The notes: generated by a model from the letters alone, not told the origin. A DNA stretch of 64,000 nucleotides from Halichondria panicea (GCF_963675165.1 NC_087377.1:6279122-6343121), one strand, 5' to 3'. Shown: positions 32,956 through 45,887, numbered from the stretch's first letter. Program-made: numbers and translations.

Positions 32956-35900
32956 TTATTGTGGTAGTCGGTGAGCCACGTAATGTCCGACAGCTTGGTT
33001 GTATGTCAACTTGTTGGCTTTACTAAAGAGACTTTTATCATGGCCTGTATACATAATAATTTGCATGTAAATATAGGAGTAGCAAATTGTAATAATAATA
33101 ATTATACTTACTTCAGGGACAAGAGTATACCACATGACATCAAGATGATGAGAGATAGATTTTTGTGGTGTTTCAGATTCGCTGATCAATTGAGTGAAGT
33201 ATAGTACTTCTTTTTCCTGCATGCATGCATGCATGTTTTTAAAGGAAGCATAATTATATTATTTATTAATTTTTAAGCATGTATGTATATATTATAGTAT
33301 GGTTAAGAGTGCAATATAATTATATAGGATTAATAGTACGAGTATATATATACTATTACTGCACGAGTAACCATGCATATTATACTAAATTATTCGAAAC
33401 AATAATTATGCTGCCATTGAGAGCGTGCAATTACTGGACCGGATGTGATAAATTGCTTCATTCAACTATATAACATACTATTTTTACAGCTGTGCATGCA
33501 TGCATGCATGCAGTGTTAAACTCACGAGAGGTGAATTGCCCTGTATATAGGGGAGACGTGCCCCGTAATAAATCTTAATCTTCTCATCGATAAGTTTGTC
33601 TGTAGTAGAGCAACCTTCATCCACCCAGCTGGTGTAGTCTGAGTACTACATTGCTGAGTAGCACATAGCTGCCGCAACTGCATGTGGCTGTTTTATTAAT
33701 AAATCACGTTGTCAAGGTTACAAGGGTGCATGTAGAAATAAAAGTCATGTATAGTCCTTTCCGTGCTATTTTGGTCACGTAGCCTTAATTGGCATTATTT
33801 GGTAAGGAATGAGTATTTTACACAATGACATACATGCATGCATGCAGTACTTGCATGTGTCTGTAATATATAATATTCAAAACACTCAGTCTCACGCTAT
33901 AATTATCTATTACTTGTATATATCATTGTGCATTATTATTTGATAATTATACTGAAATAATTATATGCGTATTTTATGTGCTTACTTCAATTGACTGAAG
34001 GTGATTACGTACAGCTTCCACCGTGAATGGTTGCTTGCTGTATAAGAACATGCACATTCAGTAATTATCATAATTCATGCATGCATATATAATATATATA
34101 TATGACATCATTGCTATAAACGTACTGGTCATCATATGGTGTTGATTTGTACAACAGCACTAATTCTTTCCTCATAGCTAGTGCCTTCTCTCTCAGTGAC
34201 TTGGTGAGGTCCTCTGAGTCCCGGTGTACACGCTGTAGCTGAACCATTTGTTCAGTGATGATTGGCTGAATGATATCGACGTCAAGAGTGTCTGCATGCA
34301 TGCATGCAGAATTTTTATAACAGCATGCATGGTTCATCTATACACGTTATAATTGCATGCATGTATAGTTAAAATCATGCACACTTACTGAAGTATACAG
34401 TGTCTTGTTGTAGAGATAAATCACACGTGCTATGTGATTGCTCTTCATAGAAGGCATCATCTGCATAATAATTACTATAATTTATAATAGCATTATGTAG
34501 ATGATCTGCTTTCATACCTGTCTATAATTATAATTGACAAGGGTTTTATTTGATACACGTTGCTTGGAAATGTCTTAGGACTGAAAATGTTAATTGTACA
34601 TGCATGATGAATATTACATAATTATATAAGTTGTACTAATAAATACAGCATACGATAATTACCGGCACGAAGTAATTATAAGTATGTATAATGAAAGCAC
34701 CACTGCATGGTCTGATAACTCGGTGGGAGGTGTCAAAGCTAAGTGCCAGTAGCAACGTACCACTCCATGGACAAGTATTTCTAAGCACTCTATATTGCAA
34801 AGGCTGCAAAGCATTCCAAGTAAGCAAATTAAACTATAGGAGAACCATGCAAGCATTATTTGCAAATCCACGAATTAAAATCCACTGACTATAATAGAAG
34901 CCTATACATAATTATAATTATTATACTTGCACTTCATTGATCCTTGAGCAGTATAGCAATCTACATACACACACACACCCGAACATGCGCACTACGTATA
35001 CCGTATACTTAGCATGGTCGCGCATGCACACTGAGGCATAATTATATCGCTGCACAATGTGTATCCAGTAGAATAAGCATGTTATATACATGTTTATATA
35101 TAGACACTATAGTTAATAAGATCTATAACATATACAGTCATGGAAAAGTGCAAGGAGGTATACTATATGCACATGCACTATAGTAATCTAGACACTGTTT
35201 TGTCGGTGTCCATATGATTTAGAAGCCCTCAGCCAACAGCATACCATGCACCCTTGCTATACACTCGAGATACTAAATCAGTGCCTTTGGTCTTCTAAAT
35301 CCCATGGACACCTCTAAAACAGTGTTATTATAATTATATCGCACCAGTATATATATATATGCATGCATGTGTGATTGTGTATATTATATGCATTACCTTC
35401 CAAGAATCTCATTTTTACCAACCAAGAACGCATAGTCAACGATGCTGTCTATAATTATATACATGCATGTAGTAAAGTTAATTGCCATTGCATAATCAGT
35501 CAAAAACATACCTCAAAATGAATTGATTTCGAGTGGGCTTTTACTATGTGATCTGCATACTGTAATAAGTAATAAGAGTAAATTGGTGAAAGGGCCGCTT
35601 AAGTGATGTGTGCCTGCATGACACATCTACCATGCGCGCAGTTACACCGACATACATTTATGCATCATGCTAAATGCTTACTTTGCATATGAACACACCA
35701 CAGTCTACTGAATTCGTCTGTTGTGGTATATTCTGCACGGGCATGTAGAAAATAATAATAGAGATGAATGTTACTATTAAATATGTATACCATTGGTGCC
35801 CTATGGTTCCAAGATGAGACATCTGAATGGTGGCCTATATCATCTCGGTAGAGCTGAAGTTCAGCCACAAACTCTCTGCATTATGTATGTATATAATTAT

Positions 35901-38900
35901 TGTAATTAGAATATATATATACATACCTCAATTTTTGGTATATTGTCTCGTAGAATATACCACCTTGTGAGTCGAGGAATGTGATAACTTCCTCATCAAA
36001 ATCAATTACCTGCATATATATATAATTATGTTATGACTATTATAATTATGTGCAAATTCTTACGCATAAAATCCAGTGACAATTGGAAACATGCACTGGA
36101 ACCAGCAGTAGTTTCAGTAGTCCTTCACCCTAAGAGATGATTATGATAACAAGATGCTCAGTACATGTAGAGCATTCATCCCGTGCGTTGAGCTTCATCG
36201 CACAGCGGCAAAATGTTTTACTGTATATATAATGACCCCTTGTGGAGAATGATTGTGAATCTATAGATCACAGTCAATTCAATTAGAAACAGTGTTTTTG
36301 TCCCCTTCCTAAGATCTAAAAGTTTCAACTATATTATTTTTCAACAACTGCATGTCTTGTATATGCTAATTATAGTTCACTCAAACAGCTCATTTTGTGT
36401 CCGCACACATGCACGCATGCATATGCACACACACACCAATCACTCTAACCCCTGCTGTGCGCTGCACATGCGGGGTAATAGTATAAAATAATACCTTGAT
36501 GTAGTTAGCTGGACGTCCTTTAGGAGGTTGAGACAATCTCTTTCTCTTGCTGTTGGAAACACCAATGCTATGGTTTTGACTGTACCGTTTCAGACTTGTA
36601 TAGAAGAAAGTCGATACAACGTGATGATTGGTTTTTTCCTTCCCTGCATAAATTAATTCAATGCATATAATTATATACATAATATAGGATTACATGAATG
36701 ATGTACCTCTTCAATAGCTTTTCTGCTCTTCTCCAACAACACTTGAAAGTAGTAATTGATAGTCTGTGCATGTGCACAGTATGAATAAAGGCCCTTCTCA
36801 GAAATACTGTACATGCACCTTATATATAATACAGTAATACGTTATATACTTCGTATATATACCATGTCATCCAGCCATTCTTGATTAAGTATTCTGTCAA
36901 AACTTGATGCAGAGATGGCGGTACCATTGATAGTCATCAAATGATCTTTACCTACGGTACTAGGACCTGGAACTATATAATATGTGGATAAATTTATTAT
37001 TATACCATGCTTGCCTTCACTTATCTTGCATTTTTTATCCTTCTTGATGTTTGACTTCGATGTCGGGAGAAAGTCAAGTATACTTACAGTTTTCTCTGAT
37101 TTTGGGATGTCTGCATATGCAATGCATGCATGGAATCATGTATATATATATAGGGTATATAAATTATAATGCATGCATGCATGTGCACAAAAATAATATA
37201 CCAATAGCAGGAAGTTCAGTAGTGTCATCACTGTCACTGTCTTGCTTTAAAGGTGCAGATGTCCTATACAAAACACAATTTATAGCATTTTAATGCATGC
37301 ATGAAGACCTCTCCGCATGTATAATTATAGGCCCCATGCATGCATTTAGCGATATTTATCCGTCGTATAGTATAATACATCCATGCATATAGCCTAATAA
37401 TAATTATATATAAGCTATTAGCAGAAGTGTATGACCAAGATCTTTGTAATAGTCTGCATGCATGTATATATACATGTACACATTTTAACGTCAATCACCA
37501 CTCAGTGCATCCCTTTCCATTGCAGAGCCTAGAATGTTTTTCTACGACTCGGAGAGGAAATAGTAGCTTGCACTGATTACACCTGACTTCAATGAGTGTT
37601 GATTGATCCATAATATCATCCTATAAATACACAAATGAATAATCGCATGTTGTCCTATTATTTACTGTGATTCGTACAGTGATTAATCGCGTATCAGTAA
37701 TTGCACGTCGTCATTAACGACGTGCAATTACTGCCTTGATGACCGCACGTTCGAATAACGGCCGCGGCTAATGTTTTTACTGAAACTGCAGCTAAAAGTG
37801 TCCTTAAAACTGCATCACAAACGATTAACAATCAATAGTATGGCTAAGAGTGCAATATGGGATTAATAGCACGAGTAACAAGCAATAGCAAGGATACTAA
37901 TTGCACGAGGCGCAATTATACTAATTATACAACAAAGCACACATAATTATACCTCTCCTTCTGCCTTTGAATTGATGACATCAGGCATAGTCATTTCCGA
38001 CAGAAGGTTAAACCTGTGCATAATATATAATTATACTGACAATTGAGTACCATGCATATTATAGCCTCGGTTCCAAGCTCATTTTAGAGAACGAATGCAT
38101 GGTGAATAATTAATACCTATAGCACATTTAAATCTGGCCTGCATGGGGAACGAGGCCAGGTATATATATCGTTACTACTTAGTGTCAATGAAGATTCAAG
38201 GTAAACAGTTTTGGTAAATACAAAAACTTTTACATACCCCTGCAAAAGGTCACTGGAAATTTCTGCTCTCAAATGAGTAGTGGTACCCTGCATGTGCATG
38301 TTTAATTCACTATATACGAATCATCATCTTGTCATGCATGCAGGTAATCTTGAACTTACATACTAACTACAACTTTTTACTTACGTGAAAGGTTAGTGAC
38401 TCTTGTTTTAAGATGCACTTCAAATACTGCAGTTTAACATCATCTTAAATTAACGATCGCCAAATTCATACAAATTATACCTTGCACACAAACGGTCCAC
38501 AATCAGACAAATTTTCTTGCCTCGGAATCTCCTGTTTGGAGCGTAAAAGTATATAATATTATAGGCAAAAGACATGCAAATCAAATGAATAATTATGTTT
38601 ACTAGCTATTTAATAACCTCATCAACTGTCACCCACCAGCCAGTCATCTAGACTTGTGTTGTACTGTTCAGCCAACTTGACAATGAAATTCTTGTATTAT
38701 TATGTATATACATTGGTTAATAACATGCACAGTTACACTATAATTATGTAACGTTCTTGGGCCTTTAATAATACAACCTATATTATACATACCAGACAGG
38801 CTTCAATGTGGGGCTGTCAAATGTCGTGTCGTTGAAATCAGAGAAGTCAAGGGAATCGTACACGAACACATTCTTCATTCCAAAGTCGATTACCTATAGT

Positions 38901-41900
38901 ATAATTATACACATGCATGATATTGTTATTATGATATTGTTATATAATTATGCCTGTATATACGTAACATAGTAATACATACATATTAAAAACTAAATGC
39001 TAAAAATGCGAGCGGCTATTATCATTGCATCACGCAATAAATTCGAGGCCCGAAACAATTCCCATTGAAATTGCGGGATTTGTAGCATGCAATTAGAGTG
39101 GGCGTAATCTCGATCGAATACGGTAATTATAAGCTCACCAATAGCATGTAATGCCGTTCACATAGTACAGGTAACAGAGCTTTTCCAGTTTGGAAGACTG
39201 TGCCCTGTATAAATAATAATTCATACTAATAATTGTATGTATATATATATAGATGCTTAAAACGTACTGGAATGTTTTTAACTGCTCCCATAACACCTGA
39301 CATATCAGCAGATTGCATCAGGTAGTACAATGAAGAAGACATTATCCAAACTGCATTCTGAATTTACATTACAATTATATTAATTAAAACTATAATTATG
39401 ATTTAAACAAACCTCATCAATGCATAGGACACAGGACAGCATCAATGCGTACAGATCAACCAACTGCATATAATATATATTATAGGGATCAGCACACGCA
39501 TGTATGCATTATAAAATCGACAGTGACATATTAATTACATACACCAAAATAATCAACTGATATTCATACCTCACAGTGAACAGTCCATTGGTTAACTCTA
39601 CAAAGTGCTGGTAGGTAATCGAATAAGGTGGTAGCTTCATCATCACATCTGAATAAATCAATTGAGTAAATTCATACTTTGCACTTAATATTTACCATCT
39701 GAGTTTGGAGCTTGATGGATGGTCAAATCACTGGAACTGTATAATACGTAACAAATATAATAAGAGCATGATTCCTGCACATTAATATGTACCTCACACC
39801 ATACTTCTTTTTCCAGTCTTTCTTTCGTTCTTGTTTCTTCCTTTTCTTTCCTTTCCTTTTCTCTATAATTATGTTGGTATTTAATGCTAGTACACAGCAG
39901 AATGTGATACTGTACAAAATGCGTACCAATATCAACAGCCTTTGAAATATCATTTCCAACTGCTGTTGATCTGCTTGAAGAAGGAGAAGCACCAGGTCTC
40001 TTGCCTTCACCTATATAATGTACAAGCATTGTGCACATTAATACTTATACATTTATAGCATCAGAAAAATAAAAGTATAGTTACTAACCACCATCATCAT
40101 CTTTTTTCCTCATCTTCTCTTCCAGTCGAGTAACAGAGGACAGCTCGGTTACACTGAACCACTCCACGGTAGACTTTCCCTCAACCTCAAAACTGACCTT
40201 GTATTTCTTGGTCTTCAATTTTCTCTCTACCACTTTCCCATTGTAACAGCGTGGAGCAGAAACACCTTTGCCTTTGATCTTGGTACAATTTTTGTTCTTG
40301 TTAAACTGAACAAGAAGTTCATCACCGACTTGGTACACAGATGGGGGGGTTTTAGAGGCATGTTTTGAAACCATCATCTTTTCAGCTGCACTCGATACCA
40401 ATGCTCCTATCTTTCTGATCTCTTTGGTCAATGTGATATGGGATTCAATGGCATCTTTTGATACTTGGGCCAAGTTCACTCCTTTGAAAGACTCACAATC
40501 CTGTACACAATAAAATTATGGATCAAATAATTGTTGTAGTCCGGTTAACAAATAATTCAGCTGTATACCTCTACTGAAGATTCATCAGACACTGCAGTTT
40601 GAGTATCGTCGTTTTCTCTTTCACTTTGATCCCTTTCATTCATTGGGTGCAAGTTGTAGTTTGAACGACGCCCAAAAAAGAGCTCGAATGGAGACATTCC
40701 TGTACGTAAGTAAATCAATGCAACTCTGATCAGTTATAAAGATGTATAAATATACCTATTGATTTATGATGACCGCTATTATATATCATCTGGTAAACGG
40801 GTAGAGCCAGCACCCAGTTGTTACTGTCAGTACTATCCTTCTCCAATGAGGATATCTCTTCGAGGTTTTTCGTTAAATCGTAACGAATTTTGCTGCGAAT
40901 GGTTCGGTGAGATCTTTCATCCTAAAAGGAATTATTATATCACGCACGCGCATTGCATTATTAAAGCACAAAGCAATTATTCATGCATGCATGCAGTTAC
41001 CTTGCCCTGGGATTGAGGATGCCTATAGCACTGCTTCGAATGATCTTCACTTTCAGCATTGTAGCAACCTTATTGACACACCCACGGAACTCAGAACCTC
41101 TGTTACACTGAAGCCGAACCGGAGTTCCAAAATCAGCAAAAATCTGGAGAAGTTCAGTCGCAACTGCTGATGCTTGCTTTGTGTAGAGAGGCCGCAAAAT
41201 AAGGTACCTCGAAAAGACATCAATGCATGACAGTATCCACTTGTATACCTTGCCTTGTATCTCTACGGGATAGTCCATCATACTCATTAGATCTATCTGA
41301 ACTTGATGCCAAGGATTGCTTGAATGCACTGGACGTAAGCGTGGTTTATTCTCAAATCTCCCCTTGATTTTCTGGTTGAGTTGAGATTTATTGATGTATT
41401 TTTGCACCTCATCTTCACTAATGCCAGTGAACACATCATCGATTCTCTTTTTAATCTTTCTTGCCCCGTCTCCCTTTGATCTATCGTAATAGAAAGCAAT
41501 GCATTTTCCTTTTTCTTCTGTTCGCAACACAATGACCTTCTGAGTCGTCGCATTTTCCTGGAAAAGTATACGCTTTTCATTCTGGTTAGTTAATGGGTTT
41601 TTCATTTCACACACTGACAGACTTTCATGATGTGTGTATCGATAGTAGTAGGCCTTTTTCATTGGGGCACTCCGATCTTTGGTGGGGATATGGTTGCCAT
41701 CTAAGATGTAAGCAAGATGTCTGTGCACTTCATGACTTAAACTTGGAAAGCGTTTTCGTGATGAAATTACTGTGTCAGAAAGTGCTTTGGAGGCATCAGA
41801 ATCACCCTGTATACAGTAATTACAGGGGCGAATATGGATTAAAGAAAGCCTCCCAGGCCAGTTTTCTATTGCCTATATATATGGCCTTGCATTACAGCTA

Positions 41901-42110
41901 GGACTGTAGATCTAGAAACAATGGATGCAAGCTTAACAAACGATTATCATCTAATAGTCTACGTTGTAACTATGCCTTTATTATTTATAGTTTTACTTCT
42001 GATTCAGCACAATCTGAGCTTTCCTCACTCTCTCTCATTTCTTCTTCAATCTCTAGTATTGCAGCATCATCACTGCCAACTTCATCGTCACTGCTCATAA
42101 GCTCATCCAT
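32956..42110 (-). CDS. Integrase-type transposase fused to two Ulp1/C48 proteases (about 36 exons; this copy broken)
   Basis: ATG at 42110; exon 1 41997-42110 is acidic. The main exon, 41001-41806, carries the rve core: VQIDLMSMMDY with the first Asp, RLQCNRGSEF where the second Asp reads Asn, and a one-base loss just before RHPQSQGK. The third acid is in the next exon (40756-40921, DERSHRTIR). Exons 40569-40699 and 40089-40500 give a basic domain with QVGDELLVQF, then Lys/Arg-rich 39793-39862. First Ulp1 domain: His in CERHYMLL (39139-39204), Asp in VFVYDSLD (38793-38893), Gln and Cys in RQENLSDCGPFVC (38481-38531). A CNQC...HSRLC zinc motif follows (about 37505-37621). Second Ulp1: EWLDDM (36863-36972), SNCHWIL (36064-36129), TFLDSQG, PQQTNSVDCGVFIC (35682-35732). 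Phases join nearly all exons; the junction after 38793 and the last few exons are unresolved. Confidence 0.8.
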
Positions 42111-42559
42111 GTAGCCAGATCTATTGTATAGCTGTATATATACACTGAGGGGACTTAACTGATGTTGGTGTAGCTGTGTTGGATCTTAATTGGTAGAATT
42201 TACACTCACATACTATCAATTAATGTAAGATCCACTTACCTGCAGACTCATGGATACCCTCAGTCATTGTACTACATCTATAGTAGAATCTATACATGTA
42301 AAACCTAGTATACTTCAATTTTGAAGTTTGTTATGAGCCGCTTGACAATCATTATAGGTCTATATTGGTCATGCAGTGTATATCGACCATCATCGTAGAG
42401 TCTAAGTATAGTTAATTCGATACCTATATAGTCAAAACTGATTGGACCTTCGGTCACGAGCTTACTCAAAAGGCTATCTCTGCACTGAGTTTAGAATAAC
42501 AATATTGGTGAAACATGAACATTTCAGAGTCCTAATAATCTATCATTAATTCAATAATT

Positions 42560-43161
42560 CACTGCTCTCGGAAAATCTAGAAAGTTGCTAAGCAAGTCCC
42601 AGTCAATCAAAATGATGTATAGTAACATATTGGGTGATACCTGCTTGTCTAAGACCAACAATGAACATATTCTTTCAGGGTTCTCGTTTACAAATCTGTT
42701 CACGGGAAAAGTCCGAGAGTGGCTCGACGTGTTTCAGTAGAGCCAGGTATCAATTAACTGGAGTACAAGTAAGAGTTAGGTGACTGGCTGAATGTAATGT
42801 TAAATCTAGCTCAGTGTACAGACATAATTAATTCAGTCATTGTGCATGTAGCTAGCTAGAGTCTATACTGCAGACTATATCCAGTCTATACTGCATGCAG
42901 ACAATGAAGAGTCTACTTACCTGACTCTTAAAAAACTAGGTTGGCTAGCTTTCTACTGACTTACATAGACTAGTAGAGTGATCAGGCAAGAGCATGCACA
43001 TCTCATTACATCTGAGACAGATCTTCTCATTACATCTGCGCAAATCTTCTCTTTACATCTGCGCAAAGTCAAGGGTTAACCTTGGAATGCATTGCCCTGC
43101 TACGCCCACTCATTTACCTTTCACTTCCGCTTTTTCTGATTTCTGGCTTTCTGGTCCTACA
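42560..43161. repeat. Right terminal inverted repeat
   Basis: Partner of 31547-32100. It carries three tandem variants of 'agatgtaatgagaagat' (on the minus strand) that the left arm has only once, so the two termini differ in length. Confidence 0.8.
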
Positions 43162-43190
43162 TGCGCTAGCAGTCAGTAGCTAGGCTGAAG

Positions 43191-43799
43191 CAAGGGCGTA
43201 TACAGAGAAGAGGGCATGCAACTCGCCCCATTCTCAGAATCATCCGACTTTGTATTGAGCTATTTTTATATAGAACTGCCCACAAAAACGCCCACGCGTA
43301 ACCTTTGACCGCACAAGGTAAATCAAAGTATTTTTTATATCTGTGCCAGCTAGCTAGCTCGATTGCAGCATAGTAAAACTAGTTCTCAGCAGCAGTATGG
43401 CTTGTACTAGCAGTGTCAAAGGCAAAGGCAAACCATCCAACAGTTGCAACTCCAAGAAGATGAAACCTAGGTACAATAATCTGTCTTCCTGAGTCTCTGG
43501 TACTTCTTAACAATGCGCCCAGCACTCAACTTCATGCTCGAAGGGGTTGTCTTGGACCTGGCTGGACTAGGACTGGTCATGACACTTCTCTAAAATAATA
43601 CTGCACTGTTAGCTAGCTAGCTAGCTAGGCCAGCTCTGATGTACACGCCCATAATTATAACTCCGTAAACAACACCGCCCACTTGTTCACGTCCGTATAC
43701 TGGATTCTATTTTTAGCATATCCTGTCTCTGATACGAAGTCGGATGAGTACGTAGGATACACAGTGAGTTGCATGCCCTCTTCTCTGTATACGCCCTTG
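43191..43799. mobile_element. hAT-like MITE, 7-bp target duplication
   Basis: Ends 'caagggcgtatacagagaag' and the exact inverse (34 bp in all) bound 609 bp. Direct flanks share GCTGAAG. A lone similar tip occurs at about 24543. It inserted just outside the right end of the 11.6-kb transposon. No open frame. Confidence 0.75.
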
Positions 43800-44311
43800 G
43801 CTGAAGGGATAAATGTTTGTGGCCACGCCCACTTCCGGTACAACGCCCCTTATTTGTGCTGGTTACAGGGAAGCATTATTTTTTGATAACTAATGGCATT
43901 AGCTTCAGTTCTCCTCATCTCCTAAACTTTTTAGCTTATAAATCTTAGCTGTAATACCAATGTACTACCATGCAGGATCAGTACCATCGGCTCTGAGGTT
44001 GGTGGCTGAGAATCAGATTGTGGTGAGACTGCATGTACACGCAGTCTGGAGTCTGAGCATGCAGAGGAACTGGGCTGACAATCAGGTCTCTTATCTTGGA
44101 TTGCAGAAGCTAAAGTAGCATTAATAATAGGCATTGAAATAAAAATCCAGGCTAGATATCAATCAATACTCTTGCTAGTCTTCATGCAGCCATTAGCTAA
44201 TAACAGACTCTGAGCAGTAGTAGAGGAACTGGGCTGACAATCAATAATTCTTGGTCTCTTATCTTGGATTGCAGAAGCTGAACTAGTAATAGGCTAGGCA
44301 GAATAAATACT

Positions 44312-44347
44312 AGCCTCGAATCCAGGCCGATTAAAATACGGCCTGGT
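44312..44347. mobile_element. Foldback remnant, TAGCCTCGA family
   Basis: 'tagcctcgaatccaggccga' is followed by 'ttaaaatacggcctgg', a 3'-truncated copy of the 58-bp palindrome at 29908-29965. Confidence 0.55.
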
Positions 44348-44799
44348 ACCTATTGCATGTGTAATTTATTATATTTTATTTTTTTATGCTGACGGGTGGG
44401 TCTCAGCTCTGGCCCAAATTACAAGAGGGCAAGCATGTAGTTGTATAAAAATAGTAAAGTATATATATAGTGAGAAACACATGTAAGTATACTGTCAACT
44501 GTTAATTGAGGTGGCTCTCGCTAAGAGCCAGCTCAATTGAAATGTCACTGTTCTTCAGCGCATTGTGGGTGTGGGAGCGTGTGCCACGAATGCATAGAAG
44601 TGATGATCTTAAGAGCGAAAATGAGAGCCTGCAGCGAATCTAATTAATCACTTTGGAGTACGGGGTGTCCCCCTTAACAGACACGAGTGATGCTATCCTC
44701 TTGAACGCAATCTTGACTTCTTTGCCCATACCTCCAGTTGAGGAGAATACCAAGGGAGAGAATGAGCCATGTTCTATATCCCTGACTCTGTGGCGTCTT

Positions 44800-45190
44800 A
44801 AGAAGTAATAGCAATAATAGCAGAGTGTCTAGAATAGAAGTATAATTATAATAGCAATAATAGCAGAGTGTCTAGATGGAGGAAGTAATAGCAATAATAG
44901 CAATAATAGCAATAATAGCGATAATAGCAGAGTGTCTAGATAGAGGAAGTAATAGCAAGAATAGCAATAATAGCAGAGTGTCTAGAATAGAAGTATAATT
45001 ATAATAGCAATACTAGCAGAGTGTTTAGATGGAGGAAGTAATAGTAATAATAGCAGAGTGTCTAGAAAGCAAGATAGCAATAATAGCAATAAATGATAGC
45101 AGAACTAGAGTGTCTATAGAAGTACAGCAAGTAATAGCAATAATAGCGATAATTATATTACTGTGTACAGTATTAGCAATACTTTGCTAA
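44800..45190. repeat. Minisatellite, 'aatagcaataatagcagagtg' units
   Basis: Nested tandem array of 'aatagc' hexamer-like units inside a longer unit ending 'gagtgtctagat' or 'gagtgtctagaat'. The 43800-44800 interval to its left has no recognisable gene, only two related 'gaggaactgggctgacaatc' segments (about 44063 and 44224). Confidence 0.75.
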
Positions 45191-45356
45191 TAGCACTTTT
45201 TTGTGTAGAAAAGTAGGATAATAGCAGGGTGCTATTAGGGCTTGCTATTATCATAATGCTAAAAGCCAATACTGCACCTAACTCAACAAGGCCAATTGAA
45301 GATACCCCACCAGTCGAATTGAACCGACTCCTGGGACACTACTAGTGCAAAGTGTG

Positions 45357-45636
45357 AAAAAATAACGATGCAGCATACGAGCCAGATATCATAACGTCGC
45401 TTCAAAGTAGCCTTGACAGACACCTCACCAAATACCACCACAAAAGCTACAGCGTCATTCGAGACGTCCAGTTTGCTTCCTCAAACGAAAAACTTAAAGC
45501 CATTCGAAAGCAACTGAAAAAAGAAGGGAAAGGAAACAGAGCTAATGCTGCAGAAGCACTCGAAGAGAACGAGATAAGAAAACTCTGGAACTGCGACGCC
45601 ATAGGTTCTTGCTCAGCACTTATTAAAAAGCAATAA
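45357..45636 (+). pseudogene. Crypton-like tyrosine recombinase (DUF3504-type) fragment
   Basis: One frame reads NNDAAYEPDIITSLQSSLDR, then FASSNEKLKAIRKQLKKEG and KGNRANAAEALEENEIRKLW. This matches the N-terminal core of the Crypton-derived domain of ZMYM2, QRICH1 and KCTD1 relatives. Upstream in the same frame, PVELNRLLGHY is followed by two stops (TAG, TGA), and the frame ends in TAA at 45636, three bases before the Copia LTR. The catalytic part is absent, so this is a dead fragment. Confidence 0.65.
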
Positions 45637-45638
45637 TT

Positions 45639-45887
45639 ATTGGCAAGAGATCTGATGCACAGCAATAGCCAGCGAGTTGAATTTGACAGAGTTTCAGGTA
45701 ACAATAGAGATCACAGAAAGACACTGACAAAACAGAACATGCATGCAGGGTATAGTGCACAGAGACGCGCAGGGCCTCTTTACAACAAAAGAACTATTGT
45801 ACAAAACAAAAGACTACTAAGGGAGGCTCTGCTCCAGGAAACTCAACAGAGATAATTACTAATAAACATTCCTAACACAAACTATGG
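45639..45887 (-). repeat. Copia LTR, left copy (3' LTR)
   Basis: Runs from 'attggcaagagatctgatgc' to 'cctaacacaaactatgg'. It differs from the right copy at 'agccagcg' (right: 'agctagcg'), 'ggtaacaat' (right: 'ggtaacgat') and 'caacagagat' (right: 'caacaagat'). Confidence 0.88.

Larger units (their letters stand above)
31547..43161 (-). mobile_element. 11.6-kb integrase-type DNA transposon with twin Ulp1 proteases
   Basis: The element starts TGTAGGACCAGAAAGCCAG at 31547 and ends with its inverse, ...GGTCCTACA, at 43161. It is flanked by the perfect 6-bp duplication TGCGCT (31541-31546, 43162-43167). The inverted termini align, with indels, for roughly 600 bp on each side. Inside the left terminus are four direct repeats of about 163 bp. 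One spliced minus-strand gene fills the body. TGT...ACA tips and an rve-type transposase recall Ginger elements, but those have 4-bp CCGG-type duplications. A 6-bp duplication is known for Polintons and, as I recall, for IS3EU elements; Polinton polymerase and ATPase genes are absent. Confidence 0.9.

Noticed and set aside
33220..35500. CATGCATG runs as a CRISPR-like or centromeric array
   Set aside because: These are scattered simple-sequence tracts of variable length inside introns, with no regular spacer.
31547..43161. Interpretation as a Polinton/Maverick
   Set aside because: The 6-bp duplication and rve plus cysteine protease fit, but no PolB, ATPase or capsid genes are present and the tips are TGT...ACA rather than AG-type.
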